From Diadophis punctatus similis (taxonomy: Eukaryota; Chordata; Lepidosauria; Squamata; Dipsadidae): a stretch of 64,000 nt of DNA. Made by a program: the position numbers and the translations under genes. This document shows positions 10,116 through 20,241 of this stretch, piece by piece. The notes under the pieces were generated by a model. That model was not told the origin of the DNA. It saw only the letters and a list, made by a program, of their open reading frames with translations, and made no database searches. Positions within the stretch are counted from its first letter, which is position 1. Every line of letters begins with the position of its first letter. The stretch is taken from contig JALIGW010000142.1 of NCBI GenBank assembly GCA_023053685.1, forward strand, positions 255,501 through 319,500, in the 5' to 3' direction.

Positions 10116-10318
10116 GCGGTTACACGTGCGCAGTAGATGTGCGCATGCGCGGTGCGGGCGCGTGCGTGGTGCAGGCGCGTGCATGTAGGTGTGGGTGCGC
10201 ATGCACAGGGGGGGTGCGCATTGCATTTTGGGTAGTGGCACGCGGGAGCGCTGGTGGGTGTGCGCGCGCCTATTTTTGGCACGCCGAGAGAAAAAGGTTC
10301 GCCACCGCTGGTCTAAAC

Positions 10319-11063
10319 AATACTATAAGCCTTTATTTGTCCTAAACAATTTAAGTTCTCCAGTATGACTAAGTGCTATAGAATAACTATTATGGTTCAA
10401 TGATAGATCTTGACTGATTTCACAAACTTGACTTCTCTATTGATAGTGAAAGTCATGTTGAAAAATTCCACATGGAAAGTCATGTTCCAAAATTTCCATC
10501 TTAATTTAGAAAAATTGGGGAAAATGGAAAGGGGTGTCTGAATACCAAACACGACTCACACCCTACAACATTTTTACATATGATTTTTATTTCTTAAGTA
10601 GGGAAACATTGAATTTCCAGAATAGCATTATTACAATTGTCCCTTTTCTTTGACATATTAGAAATATCTCTTAGTAAATTGCCATATGTCAAATTCTCAC
10701 TTATTATATTTGGCAAAACATCTATAATTTTTAATCTTAGCTCAAGGACTTTTAAAAAAGATGTTATCTAGCATATCAGCTTAATGTTACGGCTACACAG
10801 TGGTTATCTCATAATTTGCTCTTAGGCTTGTGCTGAGATACATATTTGGGATTTACATGTCCTTGTAGCCCAACCTAATACTGAAGAGTGGGATAATTAA
10901 TATGCAGACTTTTACTAGAAATATGGAATGGGATGACACTTATAAGTCAATTTCTCCTCTCAGTTTGCATACTGGTTTCCAACATTCTTTGGTGAAAAAA
11001 GGATGTCATGTCAGAGGAAAAGATTGTGAAAGCACAATTCTTACAGGATACAAATATAGGTTA
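10319..11063. other. Low-copy DNA, nothing recognised
   Basis: AT-rich sequence without repeat signatures or coding features. Confidence 0.45.
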
Positions 11064-11305
11064 TGAGCCGTGGTGGCGCAGTGGTTAGAGTGCAGTACTG
11101 CAGGCTACTTCTGCTGACTACCAGCTGCCTGCAATTTAACAGGTCAAATCTCACCAGGCTCAAGGCTGACTCAGCCTTCCATCCTTCTGAGATCGGTAAA
11201 ATGAGGACCCAGATTGTTGGGGGCAATATGCTGACTCTGTAAACTGCTTAGAGAGGGTGGTAAAGCACTGTAAAGCGGTATATAAGTCTAAATGCTATTG
11301 CTTTC
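11064..11305 (+). mobile_element. tRNA-derived SINE with GCTATT tail
   Basis: The head gagccgtggtggcgcagtgg followed by ttagagtgcag holds an A-box-like segment, and ggtcaaatctc is the B-box region. The body carries gaggacccagattgttggg and taaactgcttagagagg, and the copy ends in aaatgctattgct. The same family occurs at 34207, 39522, 40026, 41703 (minus), 42172 (partial) and 58112. It is an RNA polymerase III type retroelement that codes for no protein. Confidence 0.85.
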
Positions 11306-12110
11306 CCACCTTTAGCTAAATGCATAGAGAATGGAGAAAAGTAGCAATCTCCATTCTGCTGTCCTACATTGAGTGATATTTTAGTTCTGATATCTTTTAA
11401 GTGCAGCATTTCAAAATTTGATAGTGATCCAACCTACCTTCTCCAGCATGCATTCAGCTATATTTTTTTTATTTCTAGTCACATTACCAAATTAGCTTTT
11501 AAACTGGTTAAGTCCCACCAATGAATCCTATCTGATTGGGCTGCACTGTAACTCTGATATATGGAGCGATCCCAATTCTTTTTCAACCCAACCTATATAC
11601 CGGTAGTATGTGGATTTTTCCCCCCTCTTAGGCTACTGTTGAATTGTACTGTGCTGGAAACTTCTATTCATTTTGATCATTTCAGCACTGCTCATAGCTG
11701 GTTCAAGTTTGCTGCTTAGTAGAACACTATAAATTAGAAAGAGGAATGGCTGCACTCTTGATTTCTTTTCAATATGAGTCCATAAATCACAAAAAAGTAG
11801 GTGTTTTCCCCATATTCAGAATCCCTTGCTTTCAATTTTATCCATTTTACAGCTCTTCAAGGTACATTTTCAGCTCTCAGAATATTTATTTACAGGAACT
11901 GTTTTAAGATCTAACTCCTCAATAAATTTTTTTTTTAAAAAATCTATAGCTAGACAAATTGATCATTACTTTGTCACAACACATTATGGAAATAACTGCA
12001 TCAGAAAAACAAGTGCTTCTTCAGGAGTCAAGAGACAGAGGTAGAAATTAGAATGAAAGTAAGAACAAACAGATTGGATGGGAGAGGGGGAGGGGGAGGA
12101 AAAATCTCAT
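11306..12110. other. Low-copy DNA, nothing recognised
   Basis: No repeat family or coding region recognised in this AT-rich stretch. Confidence 0.4.
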
Positions 12111-12114
12111 GTGT

Positions 12115-12285
12115 CGGTGATTTTTCAAAAGGCAAGTGGACTGTTTTTTCCCTTGAGAAAGAAAAAAAAGACGTTTCATCCAAGAAGCTTCATCAATTCT
12201 GGGAGGATAGTGGGGGGGATGGAAGGATAGATACTGACACAATGGAGGGAGGGGGGGTTGGAAGGGTCATATTCTCGAACAAGCT
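12115..12285 (+). mobile_element. Penelope-like terminal arm (candidate)
   Basis: The words tttttcaaaaggcaagtgg, gacgtttcatccaagaagc and ttcatcaattctgggaggat match the repeat seen better preserved at 21955-22085 and 41620-41990. An inverted counterpart lies at 12755-12850. Assignment to Penelope-like retroelements is from memory of similar termini and is tentative. Confidence 0.45.
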
Positions 12286-12754
12286 AATCCAAACCCGTGT
12301 GTTAATGACGTCAGGACACTTTCAAAAGTATAGACTTCAGCTTTAATCACGCTAAAGGTAAGAGCTCAGACCATGCCAAACCAATTCAGGTCAAAGTTAG
12401 CGCTGAGAGCATCTGCCTCTCAATAGTATTTATGCAATTCTCCATCATCCCCATCACCAAACCACCATCTGGCGCTGTAAGCCCTCCCCCTCTCAGCTGG
12501 TCATTAGCCTCACATGGCTCAGATTGCCTTTTTCCGGTTGCAGCTTCACTTTGCTCAGCTTTCTCTGCATCTCAATTAACATGACGTTATTCACCAGCGC
12601 CAGGCTTCTAACCACTGAGAATAGTTCGTTGTGTTGGCAAATATCGATCCCCGCTTTCAGTGTCTCTCCCTCCCTTCAAGGTGCATGTGTCAAGCCCTGG
12701 CACGACACATATTTTTTTGCAATCATCTAGTTGTTAGTACTCTCCCTGAGAGCT
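12286..12754. other. Non-repetitive segment between inverted Penelope-like arms
   Basis: The sequence has balanced composition and no repeat signature. It includes E-box-like catctg words and homeodomain-type cores such as caattaac. It looks more like conserved non-coding DNA than transposon, but this needs comparison. Confidence 0.3.
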
Positions 12755-12850
12755 CTTGAGGCCCCTTGGATACTTCCATCGCCCCCACCATCCTCCCAGA
12801 ACCGATGAAACTTCTTGGATGAGAAGCAAAACGATACCAATATACCAAAG
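12755..12850 (-). mobile_element. Penelope-like terminal arm, inverted (candidate)
   Basis: The words accatcctcccagaaccgatg and cttcttggatgagaagcaaa are the complement of the arm at 12115-12285. Confidence 0.45.
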
Positions 12851-12876
12851 TAACCATCCCTACCTTCTGGTAAATG

Positions 12877-13218
12877 CAGAGGTGGGATCCTGCCTCTGAT
12901 TGCCGGTGCGGTTAATCGCTGAGTTCGGCGCAGAGCCGAAGACGCTGCTCGAGCCTGCTCCCGTTCGCGGAACGGGAGCTTTCCCCGGGCGCTTCCCCTG
13001 CCCGCATGGATGCCGCCAATTGCTTTCTTTTGCCCTCTGTGCATGCCCAAAGCGTTCCGCACGCGCAGAGGGCAAAAGAACGCAATTGGCGGCATCCATG
13101 CAGGCGGGGAAAGCGCCCGGGGAAAGCTCCCATTCCGCGAACGGGAGCAGCGTCTTCGGCTCTGCGCCGAACTCAGCGATTAACCGCACCGGCAATCAGA
13201 GGCAGGAACCCACCTCTG
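12877..13218. mobile_element. Foldback hAT element forming one long hairpin
   Basis: The 342-bp element starts CAGAGGTGGGATCCTG and ends CAGGAACCCACCTCTG. TSDs GGTAAATG are exact at 12869-12876 and 13219-13226. Nearly the whole element is an inverted repeat centred near 13048. Arms of about 155-165 bp pair, e.g. gccggtgcggttaatcgctg with cagcgattaaccgcaccggc. Small indels break the symmetry. Apparent reading frames on both strands are palindrome artefacts. Confidence 0.88.
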
Positions 13219-13226
13219 GGTAAATG

Positions 13227-14273
13227 GGAACCCAGTGTAATATTTCTGGAGCGTTTCAGTTTGATAAAACAATGAAAGCGCTCATCTCCTCTGGCACAGC
13301 AGATGAGTCATGCTGGATGCCACTTATCCCTTCCAGCAACAGATGTGGTTTATTTGAGAGCTTTGGGCTTCTTTTATATATTCATTTTAGTGATGTAAAT
13401 AGGGGTTTGTGATCTGCATGCAATTAAAGATTGCCAGCTAAGAGACGATACCACCTGAATGGAACCTTCTGCCAATCTTACTTATTCTCTGGAGGCAAAG
13501 CAAATGAAAGCAAACGTCTTCCTCTGAAGCAATTCTTTAAACAAAAAACAAAAAACCCAGCAACTGGCAGAGTGCATTCTGCATGCAGCCTCTCGAGATG
13601 AATATTTTCCAAGCATCAAGATGCAATGTTAATATATCTCAGTTCCAATTGGTGCCAGATAAGGTTTTGTGAGGACCTCCATAACGCTAATGATATATTC
13701 TCGTGCATCTCAAACAGCCCACCGATTATTCCAACAGCCAGGCCTCCTAGGTACTCGGTCTTGACAAATAAAATGAGACCAGATGTCCTGATAAGTGCAT
13801 ACATTTTAATAGTAAATAAATGAGTCCTCGGTAGTTCTGCTCCTGTTAGCAAGGGAGTTGGTTTCCAGCTGCTTGTTTTTCTGCAAACAGCTGAATAAAT
13901 ACATTCCCTGTATAATATGATTTTCAGCAAGAAAATGATTACTTGGTAGCTCAAGCTTCAAATATATTTCCCCTACGATTGTTTATCTGGAAGCAGATGG
14001 GATATAGCTCAATGACTTTCTAATAACTTTGCAAACTTATCCTGGTGCAGAACCAAGTCAGAAACAGACATTTTTAGAAGGAGGTCTCCCAGGTGGTAGG
14101 TTGGCTTTTCCAGACTTAAACCTTATGGGACAGAAGTTTTCTATTCCCCCACCACCATCACCTTTGATTTTGTCCAAGGGTTAGAGATTTGCAAATCTAC
14201 TTCTACTTTCCAGTCTGTCTATAGAAGCAGTTAAAATGAAAAGGACCAGGAAAAGGTTGCTAGAATTGGGTAA
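13227..14273. other. Low-copy DNA, possible conserved non-coding sequence
   Basis: About 1 kb without repeat signatures. It contains an AP-1/MARE-like tgagtcatgc at about 13305 and several AT-rich homeodomain-type words. No exon or RNA gene is supported. Confidence 0.35.
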
Positions 14274-14281
14274 GTCTAGTT

Positions 14282-14985
14282 CAGGAGTCGGCAACCTGCG
14301 ACTCTGGAGCCGCATGCGGCTCTTTGGGCCCCCTGCTGTGGCTCCCTGTCCCATCACTGGCTGGCCTCACCCTCCCCTCCCTCACCTGGCCTGAGAAGGT
14401 AAGGGCGACGGCGGGAATGGAGAAGCGGCTGGGGCTGATTCTCCGGCGCTGGTTGAGGAACGATTGCCACCCCCAGTGGAGGCTTCCCTTCAGACGACCC
14501 TCCTACACCTCTCACAACTCCCTGGCTGGCTGTGGTGTGGCCAGGAGGGTGTGCACATGCAGGGAGACCCTCCTCAAGTGTGCACCAAAGCACAGCAAAG
14601 GCATGCACAGAGGGTGGGTGGCCCCTTGCTTAAGGAGGGTCTTTGGATGTGGCTCTTCTCCTGCCCTAAGGATCTGGCCATCGCCTTGCCATGTCCACCC
14701 CCGTCCCCTGCCCGCAGCTCTTCGGCCGAGCTGCGGGCAGGGGGCGTAAGCTCCAGCCCAAAGTGGCAGGAAGTGAAGGTTGCCTTATGCCGTTTTGCTC
14801 CTGCACTAAGGCTCCGGTGACCCTCTTCCCCCTCCCCCTCCTTCTCCTCTCATGCAGAGAGGTGCACAGCAAGGCAATGGCTGGATCCTTAGGGCAGGAG
14901 AGAAGCCGCGTCCTTTTGCGTCCTGTTAAGACCCTCCTTAAGCGAGCGCCCGCCCGCCCTTTAGGGATTCGTATGTGTGTTGGGT
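14282..14985. mobile_element. hAT element of the CAGGAGTCGGCAACC family, right end unclear
   Basis: The left terminus caggagtcggcaacctgcg followed by actctggagccgcatgcggct matches the termini of the elements at 31911-32362 and 40243-40582. The 8 bp to its left are GTCTAGTT. I could not find the matching right terminus or second TSD, so the element is truncated or rearranged. The interior is GC-rich with short inverted repeats (gagctgcgggcagggg versus cccctgcccgcagctc at about 14699-14747). Confidence 0.65.
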
Positions 14986-15068
14986 GTGGTCTTTAGGCGT
15001 TATGTGAATTTTGTTGTATGGGTATTCTGTGTATATACATACAATGACAATAATAAAGTAATTCTAAG
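14986..15068 (+). mobile_element. Possible LINE 3' end remnant
   Basis: The sequence ending acatacaatgacaataataaag followed by taattctaag resembles a CR1/L3-type 3' terminus with an AATAAA signal. It is short and the call is weak. Confidence 0.3.
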
Positions 15069-15317
15069 GCTTCCTCGGGGAGGGAGGCCTGCATCTTTTC
15101 AATTCCCTCTTCAGAGTTGCAACTGGTTTTTTTTAAAATAAAACCCCGGAGTAAGTTTTTATTCCATTCCTCATTGTATTAATTAGTGTGAGGTTCTTAA
15201 AGAATATTGGTTTTTGATAATTTGCTATTTAGGTTTCGGATTACTTTGGCTAGAATGGTTGCGTTTGATTTGTTGTCGTTGAAGGCCAGATGTAAATCTT
15301 TACGTGAATGGCTAAAA

Positions 15318-15454
15318 TTCAGGGGTCCCCAAACTTGGCAACTTTAAGACTTGTGGACTTCAACTCCCAGAATTCTCCAGCCAGCTATGCTGACTGGAAA
15401 ATTCTGGGAGTTGAAGTCCACAAGTCTTAAAGTTGCCTAGTTTGAAGACCTCTT
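15318..15454. mobile_element. Palindromic hAT MITE
   Basis: This 137-bp element has arms ggcaactttaagacttgtgg and ccacaagtcttaaagttgcc around a short centre. Flanks GGCTAAAA (15310-15317) and GGCTAAAT (15455-15462) form an 8-bp TSD with one mismatch. Confidence 0.8.
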
Positions 15455-15462
15455 GGCTAAAT

Positions 15463-15897
15463 CGTATCGAGCAATGATCCCTCATCATTCATCCATTCCT
15501 ACTCATCCAGCCAGGATTGTGAAGTGTGTGGGGCAGCCCTGATTTATCTCACTGAGTTGCCTTACAGCCTCTTCTGGCACTTGGGATCACTAATAGAGTC
15601 TATGCTTTTTGAAATAGCACCCGCTTGGCTTGTATTGAGCGTACACGTACACAATACACTTAACAGTCATATTTTTCAAGAGCCGTAAATGTATTATCTA
15701 TTTTCAGCCCTTAGGACAATGGTGTAAAGGCAAGGTTTGTAAAGGCAAGGCAAGGTAGTTTTCAAGCATGCCAACTTATTTTTAATTCCCTGGTTGTTGT
15801 TTTTTAAAGCAATAGTTTTAAAAAGTAGAGTGGGGCACGGAGCTTGGTGGACCACAACACAATATCCTCAGCTATTGTGGCACATAGTTTAGCTTTG
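15463..15897. other. Low-copy DNA
   Basis: Nothing recognised except a short internal repeat of aaaggcaagg at about 15726-15755. Confidence 0.4.
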
Positions 15898-15899
15898 TA

Positions 15900-16280
15900 G
15901 ATAGTCCTCGACTAACAACCATTGAATCTAAAATTTCTGTTGCTAAGCAAGAAAGTAGTTAAGTGAGTTTTTGCCACATTTCATGACCTTTCTTGCCATA
16001 GTTGCTAAGTGAATCACTGAAGTCGTTAAGTTAGTAACACAGTTGTTAAGTGAATCTGGCTTCCCCATTGATTTTATTGGTCAGAAAGTCACAAAAGGTG
16101 ATTGCATGACCTGGGACACTGCAACCGTCATAAATATGAGTCAGTTGCCAAGTATCTGAACTTTGATCATGTGGCAATGGGGATGCTAAATGTGAAAAAC
16201 AGTAATAAGCCACTTTTTTCCAGTGCCGTCGTAACTTCGAACGTTCACTAAATGAACTGTTGTAACTCGAGGACTACCTG
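15900..16280. mobile_element. Tigger-like non-autonomous DNA transposon
   Basis: Termini gatagtcctcgactaacaac and gttgtaactcgaggactacctg are inverted repeats flanked by TA at 15898-15899 and 16281-16282. It is in the opposite orientation to the copy at 1-360. No transposase is encoded. Confidence 0.78.
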
Positions 16281-16453
16281 TATTGGGAATATGAAGTTAT
16301 TCCTGAAGAGGGAATCCAGGCTGAAAACAGAGAACCTACTTCTAAATTCCAGCAGAGATTAGATTCAAACCAAGAGTTCTTGTTTCATTGCTCTTTCTCT
16401 TCTCCAATACGCTCCATCTGACATCTTATGCAATGGATGGGAATAAAGACCTA

Positions 16454-17327
16454 CCATATTTTTCGGAGTATAAGATGCACCTTTTTACCCCCCAAAAGAG
16501 GGTGAAAATTTGGATGCGTCTTATACACCGAATGTAGCCCTACCCACCCGCCAGCCCCCACCCTTCGGAGGTTTTCGGCCTCTCGCCGCTGCCGCCCGCT
16601 GCCGCCACCCCCGCCGCTGCTGCCCCCGCCACTGCCCCCACCCCCGCTGCCCCTGCCCCCACTGCCGCTGCCCCTGTTGCTGCTGCCACTGCCCCCACCG
16701 CCACTGCTGCCCCCGCCGTCGCTGCCGCCATTGCTGGCCACCACTGCTGCCCAGAGCCGCTGCCGCCTCCGCCGATCACCCCGAAGCGAGCTGCCTCACA
16801 GGTTTGAAGACCAACTTTCATGTTTGAAGAGCCCTGGTTTAGGGGTTAGGGGTCTTCAAACTTGGCAAGTTTAAGACTTGTGGACTTCAACTCCCATTCC
16901 TGAACTAGCATGACTGGAGGAGGAATTCTGAGACTTGAAGTCCACTAGTTTTAAACTTGCCAAATTCGAAGACCCCTGGTTTAGGGGTTAGGGGTGGCAA
17001 GGGTCTTCAAACTTGGCAAGTTTAAGACTTGTGGACTTCAACTCCCATTCCTGAGCTAGCATGACTGGAGGAGGAATTCTGGGAGTTGAAGTCCACTAGT
17101 CTTAAAGCTGTCAAGTTTGAAGTTTGTAAAAAGTGTACATAATTGTAAAAAGTGTACATGGTTGTAAAAAGTGTACATGGTTGTAAAAAGTATTCTGCTA
17201 CACTGGTATTTTAATAAATAATATATTACTACACCATTTGGTTCAGAATACTTTTTTCCTTGCTTTCCTCCTCTAAAATCTAGGTGCGTCCTATATTCCA
17301 GTGCGTCCTATACTCCAAAAAATACGG
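16454..17327. mobile_element. TIR DNA transposon with TA target duplication
   Basis: The element begins ccatatttttcggagtataa and ends atactccaaaaaatacgg, flanked by TA on both sides. Inside are a CCG-rich tract (16575-16765), two tandem palindromic MITE copies (16847-17125), and four copies of a gtaaaaagtgtacatggtt unit (17128-17190). The proline- or glycine-rich reading frames in the CCG tract are simple-sequence artefacts. The TIR class beyond TA duplication is unclear. Confidence 0.7.
16847..17125. repeat. Tandem pair of palindromic MITEs
   Basis: Two copies of a ~128-bp palindrome (gtcttcaaacttggcaag ... ttgccaaattcgaagacc) stand side by side, joined by ggtttaggggttaggggt. The first copy is about 16849-16977 and the second about 17007-17125. 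The repeated linker suggests duplication of the MITE with its flank. Confidence 0.75.
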
Positions 17328-17329
17328 TA

Positions 17330-18060
17330 AGTCATAAAAATTAAAGCTTCAGTGCCATCAGACATTACTCTACCAATCAGTTACTATTACACATTATGCC
17401 CTTTCTTATAAGGTTATGAAAATGAAATCAGAAGAGATGCATATACTGTCTTAAGGGTGGGTGGGTGGGAAACAGGATGGAAATGCAAAGTGCCGGTGCT
17501 AGTTGCAATCTAGGTCTCATGAAGATGTTTTTCTATCTTCATCCCACATCCCCTTTAAAATCTTCAAAAACCCGCTTAATGCTGCAGTTTATCCGCGTTT
17601 GGTTTTCATGGTTTATCTACTTACTTTTAATTTCTGCACCGTTTGCTCATAATTGCTTGTAAATTGTTGGCACATTATTATGCTTTCCTGTTTGTTTTCA
17701 TTGTGGCCTTAATATATTCAAGCTACTGCAAGAAGGATTAAATGCATACCATGCACTTTAAACATGTATAAAATGAGCAAATAAAATCCTGAATAAGCCA
17801 GGATGCCAGCGCCCTTAAGTTGTTCCTCAGTCAGGACAAGACTGATCGAGATTAACCGCCTGTATTTATGGTGGTTCCCTATTTGCTTTTGGTTATCTTC
17901 TATTTGGCTCTGGAAGATAATAACCTCCGCTTTCAACTGCTTCTAAGAAAACATTATTGAGGAGGTATGATACTGCTACTTCGCTTTAGAAAGTCTGTAA
18001 AACATTTCTTTTATCATGGTCTGAATTTCCCATAATTGGAATTACTTTAAAGAAGGGGGT
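17330..18060. other. Low-copy DNA, nothing recognised
   Basis: AT-rich sequence with no family signature and no convincing coding region. Confidence 0.4.
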
Positions 18061-18064
18061 CTGC

Positions 18065-18270
18065 TGAGAACCAGTTTGGTGTAGTGGTTAAGGCACCAGG
18101 CTAAAAAATGGGAGATAGTAAGTTAGGGTCCCAATTTTAGCATGAAGTCAAGGGGGGGGGGTGTTGAGCCAATCCTTTTCTCTCAGCCCGAAGGAGGCAA
18201 CAATGGCAAACCATTTCTGAAATCTTGCCATAAAAACTGCAGGGACTCATCCAAGTATCTCCATGAGTCC
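18065..18270 (+). mobile_element. Sauria-type tRNA SINE
   Basis: The head accagtttggtgtagtggtt then aaggcaccaggctaaa is the characteristic tRNA-derived start of Sauria SINEs. The 3' part (ggcaacaatggcaaaccattt, cataaaaactgcagggact) is diverged. Related copies lie at 30968-31195 and 63565-63785. BovB reverse transcriptase is the presumed driver. Confidence 0.75.
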
Positions 18271-18376
18271 ATACCACAAATGGGATTCAGCCACTTCTCA
18301 CCGGTCCGCCCAAACTGTTAGTTAATTGCTTATGCAGTTCAGAGAACCTGTTAAAAATAAAGTGCAAAAGAGGTTT

Positions 18377-18378
<2 letters not shown>

Positions 18379-18429
<51 letters not shown>

Positions 18430-18451
18430 CTCCCTCCCTCCCTCCCTCCCT
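18379..18451. repeat. (CT)n and (CCCT)n microsatellite
   Basis: About 24 CT units followed by several ccct units. Confidence 0.95.
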
Positions 18452-18772
18452 TAGGAAATTTCTCCTTGGTCCTAGGTTGCTTCTCTCTTTGGTTAGTTTC
18501 CATCCATTGTTTCTTGTTGTGCCTTTTGGTGCTTTGGCAAATAGATTGACTCACTCATTTTTGTAGGAGCCCCTCAAATTTCCTGACAGAACAATTAATA
18601 AGTGGAACAGCTTGCCTCCAGAAGTTGTAAATGCTCCAACACTGGAAGTTTTTTTTTAAAAATTGGATAATCATTTGTCTGAAGTGGTGTAGGGTTTCCT
18701 GCCTAAGCAGGGGGTTGGACTAGAAGACCTCCAAGGTCCTTTCCAACTCTGTCATTCTATTCTATTCTAAAT
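18452..18772 (+). mobile_element. CR1 3' end with inverted 5' part
   Basis: From about 18583 to 18772 the CR1 3' end reads in plus orientation (agtggaacagcttgcctcc, ggggttggactagaagacc) and ends in ATTCT units. From about 18452 to 18582 the CR1 sequence that should precede it is on the minus strand (gttgcttctctctttgg, ccatccattgtttcttgt). The two parts meet at tttcct/gacag with shared bases. This is the classic outcome of twin priming during LINE insertion. Confidence 0.75.
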
Positions 18773-18957
18773 ATAGTAACAGTGCTATTTTATTGTGCTA
18801 TTTTATTGTGAGTTGGACTGAGGAGAAATTTCCTAAGGGTGAGACCAATCAAGTTGGCCATGCCCGCCCAGTCACATGCCCACCAAGCCATGCCCACAGA
18901 ACCAGTAGTAAAAAAAATTGAATCCCACCACTGGCCAATACTGTCTCAAAGGAACAA

Positions 18958-18962
<5 letters not shown>

Positions 18963-19025
<63 letters not shown>
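18963..19025. repeat. (CA)n microsatellite
   Basis: About 31 CA units, uninterrupted. Confidence 0.97.
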
Positions 19026-19027
<2 letters not shown>

Positions 19028-20233
19028 TACTGCCAGCCATTTGTATTTTGGAAACTCCTTGGTTGCCAAGTCTTTGAATCCTGCCCTCCCCACCAAGCCA
19101 AGTTCCCTGCAGGACAATGGAAGAGAGCCAAATCTTTCCCTGTTCAGAAGAATCAAACCTGGAAATGGAACAGGAAGCTAAAATAAATTCTCTTCTATGA
19201 GCTGGATTATGTAAATGGGTTTTCTGGCTAAGTGAAAGACTTACAAGGCAAACATAAGACCTTGGGTTCGCTTCCCAATAAGGTTATTTTACACAGAGAC
19301 CTTAATGTTATAATGGCTTCATGATCCTGAACAGGACAGCTTACCAGCCTGTGTGCAAATTGAAATACAAACAGACAGGATGGAAATTATGAATCACTGG
19401 ATCCATCATTTATGTATAAATTATCCGGAATCTTAAAAGCAAACACATTGTACATTGACTTTGACTGAAGCTTCCTGACTCAACATGCGTGAGTACAATG
19501 GAAGGAAATTGTCTTTAAAACTCAACCCTTCAAAAAAGACACATTCTACTTGGCAAGATTTCCTGGGATAACTAGAAAGGAAGGTTTTTTTAAAACTTTT
19601 AAAATATATATTTATGACTCTTCGTGGAAGAAGGTATGCGGTCTGAAATCTGACAGTTCTATTGTTTAACTTTATTTGTTACTTTCGGTACATTCAGATT
19701 AGTAAAGTAGAAATTTGTCTCTGCACAAAAAAGAAGTGCCATTTCTCTTCATGTATTAGGAACAAAATGTTAAGTATCTTTTCTTTCCAGATAAAAATAG
19801 ATCCAGCACGGGGAGAATAAAAGCCTTTCCCAGCCAATGTTCTACCAGTGTTGCTGACAACCCATCTGTAGCAAATGAGAACAGGTAAGAACTTCCATTT
19901 CATCCAAAATCAAATAACCATCGAGATCCAGTTTAAGAACAAGATGCAGGGTTTTATCAGAAAGGGAAGCCACTGAGGCCATATGTCCAAATAAGTTTTA
20001 AAATATTACTTTTCCAGACACATGAATTGCATGATTGGTGCTTATGAGAACATTTTTTCCCCACATACAAGGTTTCCTGTTTCATTTGGTGTTTCATATG
20101 ATTCGTGCTGAGGGTTTCCCAGTCCTTTGAAATAGACTGGAAACTATACATAGGAAGCAAAAAAAAAAGGCCCACTACACCAGCAGAAGTCTGCTGGAAC
20201 TTACCTAACACATACTTCCTATTCTCAACCAGC
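19026..20233. other. Low-copy DNA, nothing recognised
   Basis: About 1.2 kb without repeat signatures or supported genes. Confidence 0.4.
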
Positions 20234-20241
20234 ATTATCCT

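Larger units (their letters stand above)
8315..10310. mobile_element. Large foldback non-autonomous hAT element
   Basis: The 1,996-bp element starts CCGTGGTGGCGAACC and ends GGTTCGCCACCGCTG, and is flanked by exact TSDs GTCTAAAC at 8307-8314 and 10311-10318. Its GC- and CpG-rich interior is made of 108-bp units. One unit is in plus orientation at about 8453-8560, about four are inverted (8561-8930), one is plus (8931-9015) and more than two are plus (9858-10110). Between them lies a palindrome with 308-bp arms (9018-9325 and 9357-9664) around a 31-bp loop. A single-copy spacer occupies 9665-9855. The long reading frames on both strands, up to 742 codons, arise because 108 is divisible by three and are not genes. 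No transposase is encoded. Confidence 0.88.
18275..18933. mobile_element. hAT element (GTGGGATTC family) interrupted by a CR1
   Basis: The termini cacaaatgggattcagcc and gaatcccaccactg flank a body with caccggtc and ccatgcccac words typical of the family. The flanks GTCCATAC (18267-18274) and GCCAATAC (18934-18941) match at six of eight bases, so the insertion is old. A CR1 copy at about 18440-18770 and a (CT)n tract lie inside. Confidence 0.6.

Noticed and set aside
8117..10345. 742-codon plus-strand frame and long frames opposite it
   Set aside because: It starts in a (CTAT)n array and runs through 108-bp repeats and a palindrome inside a transposon. Repeat length divisible by three keeps all frames open.
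12860..13275. Nearly identical frames on both strands
   Set aside because: Palindrome of a foldback transposon.
16451..16827. Glycine/serine or proline/cysteine-rich frames
   Set aside because: Translation of a CCG-type simple repeat inside a transposon.
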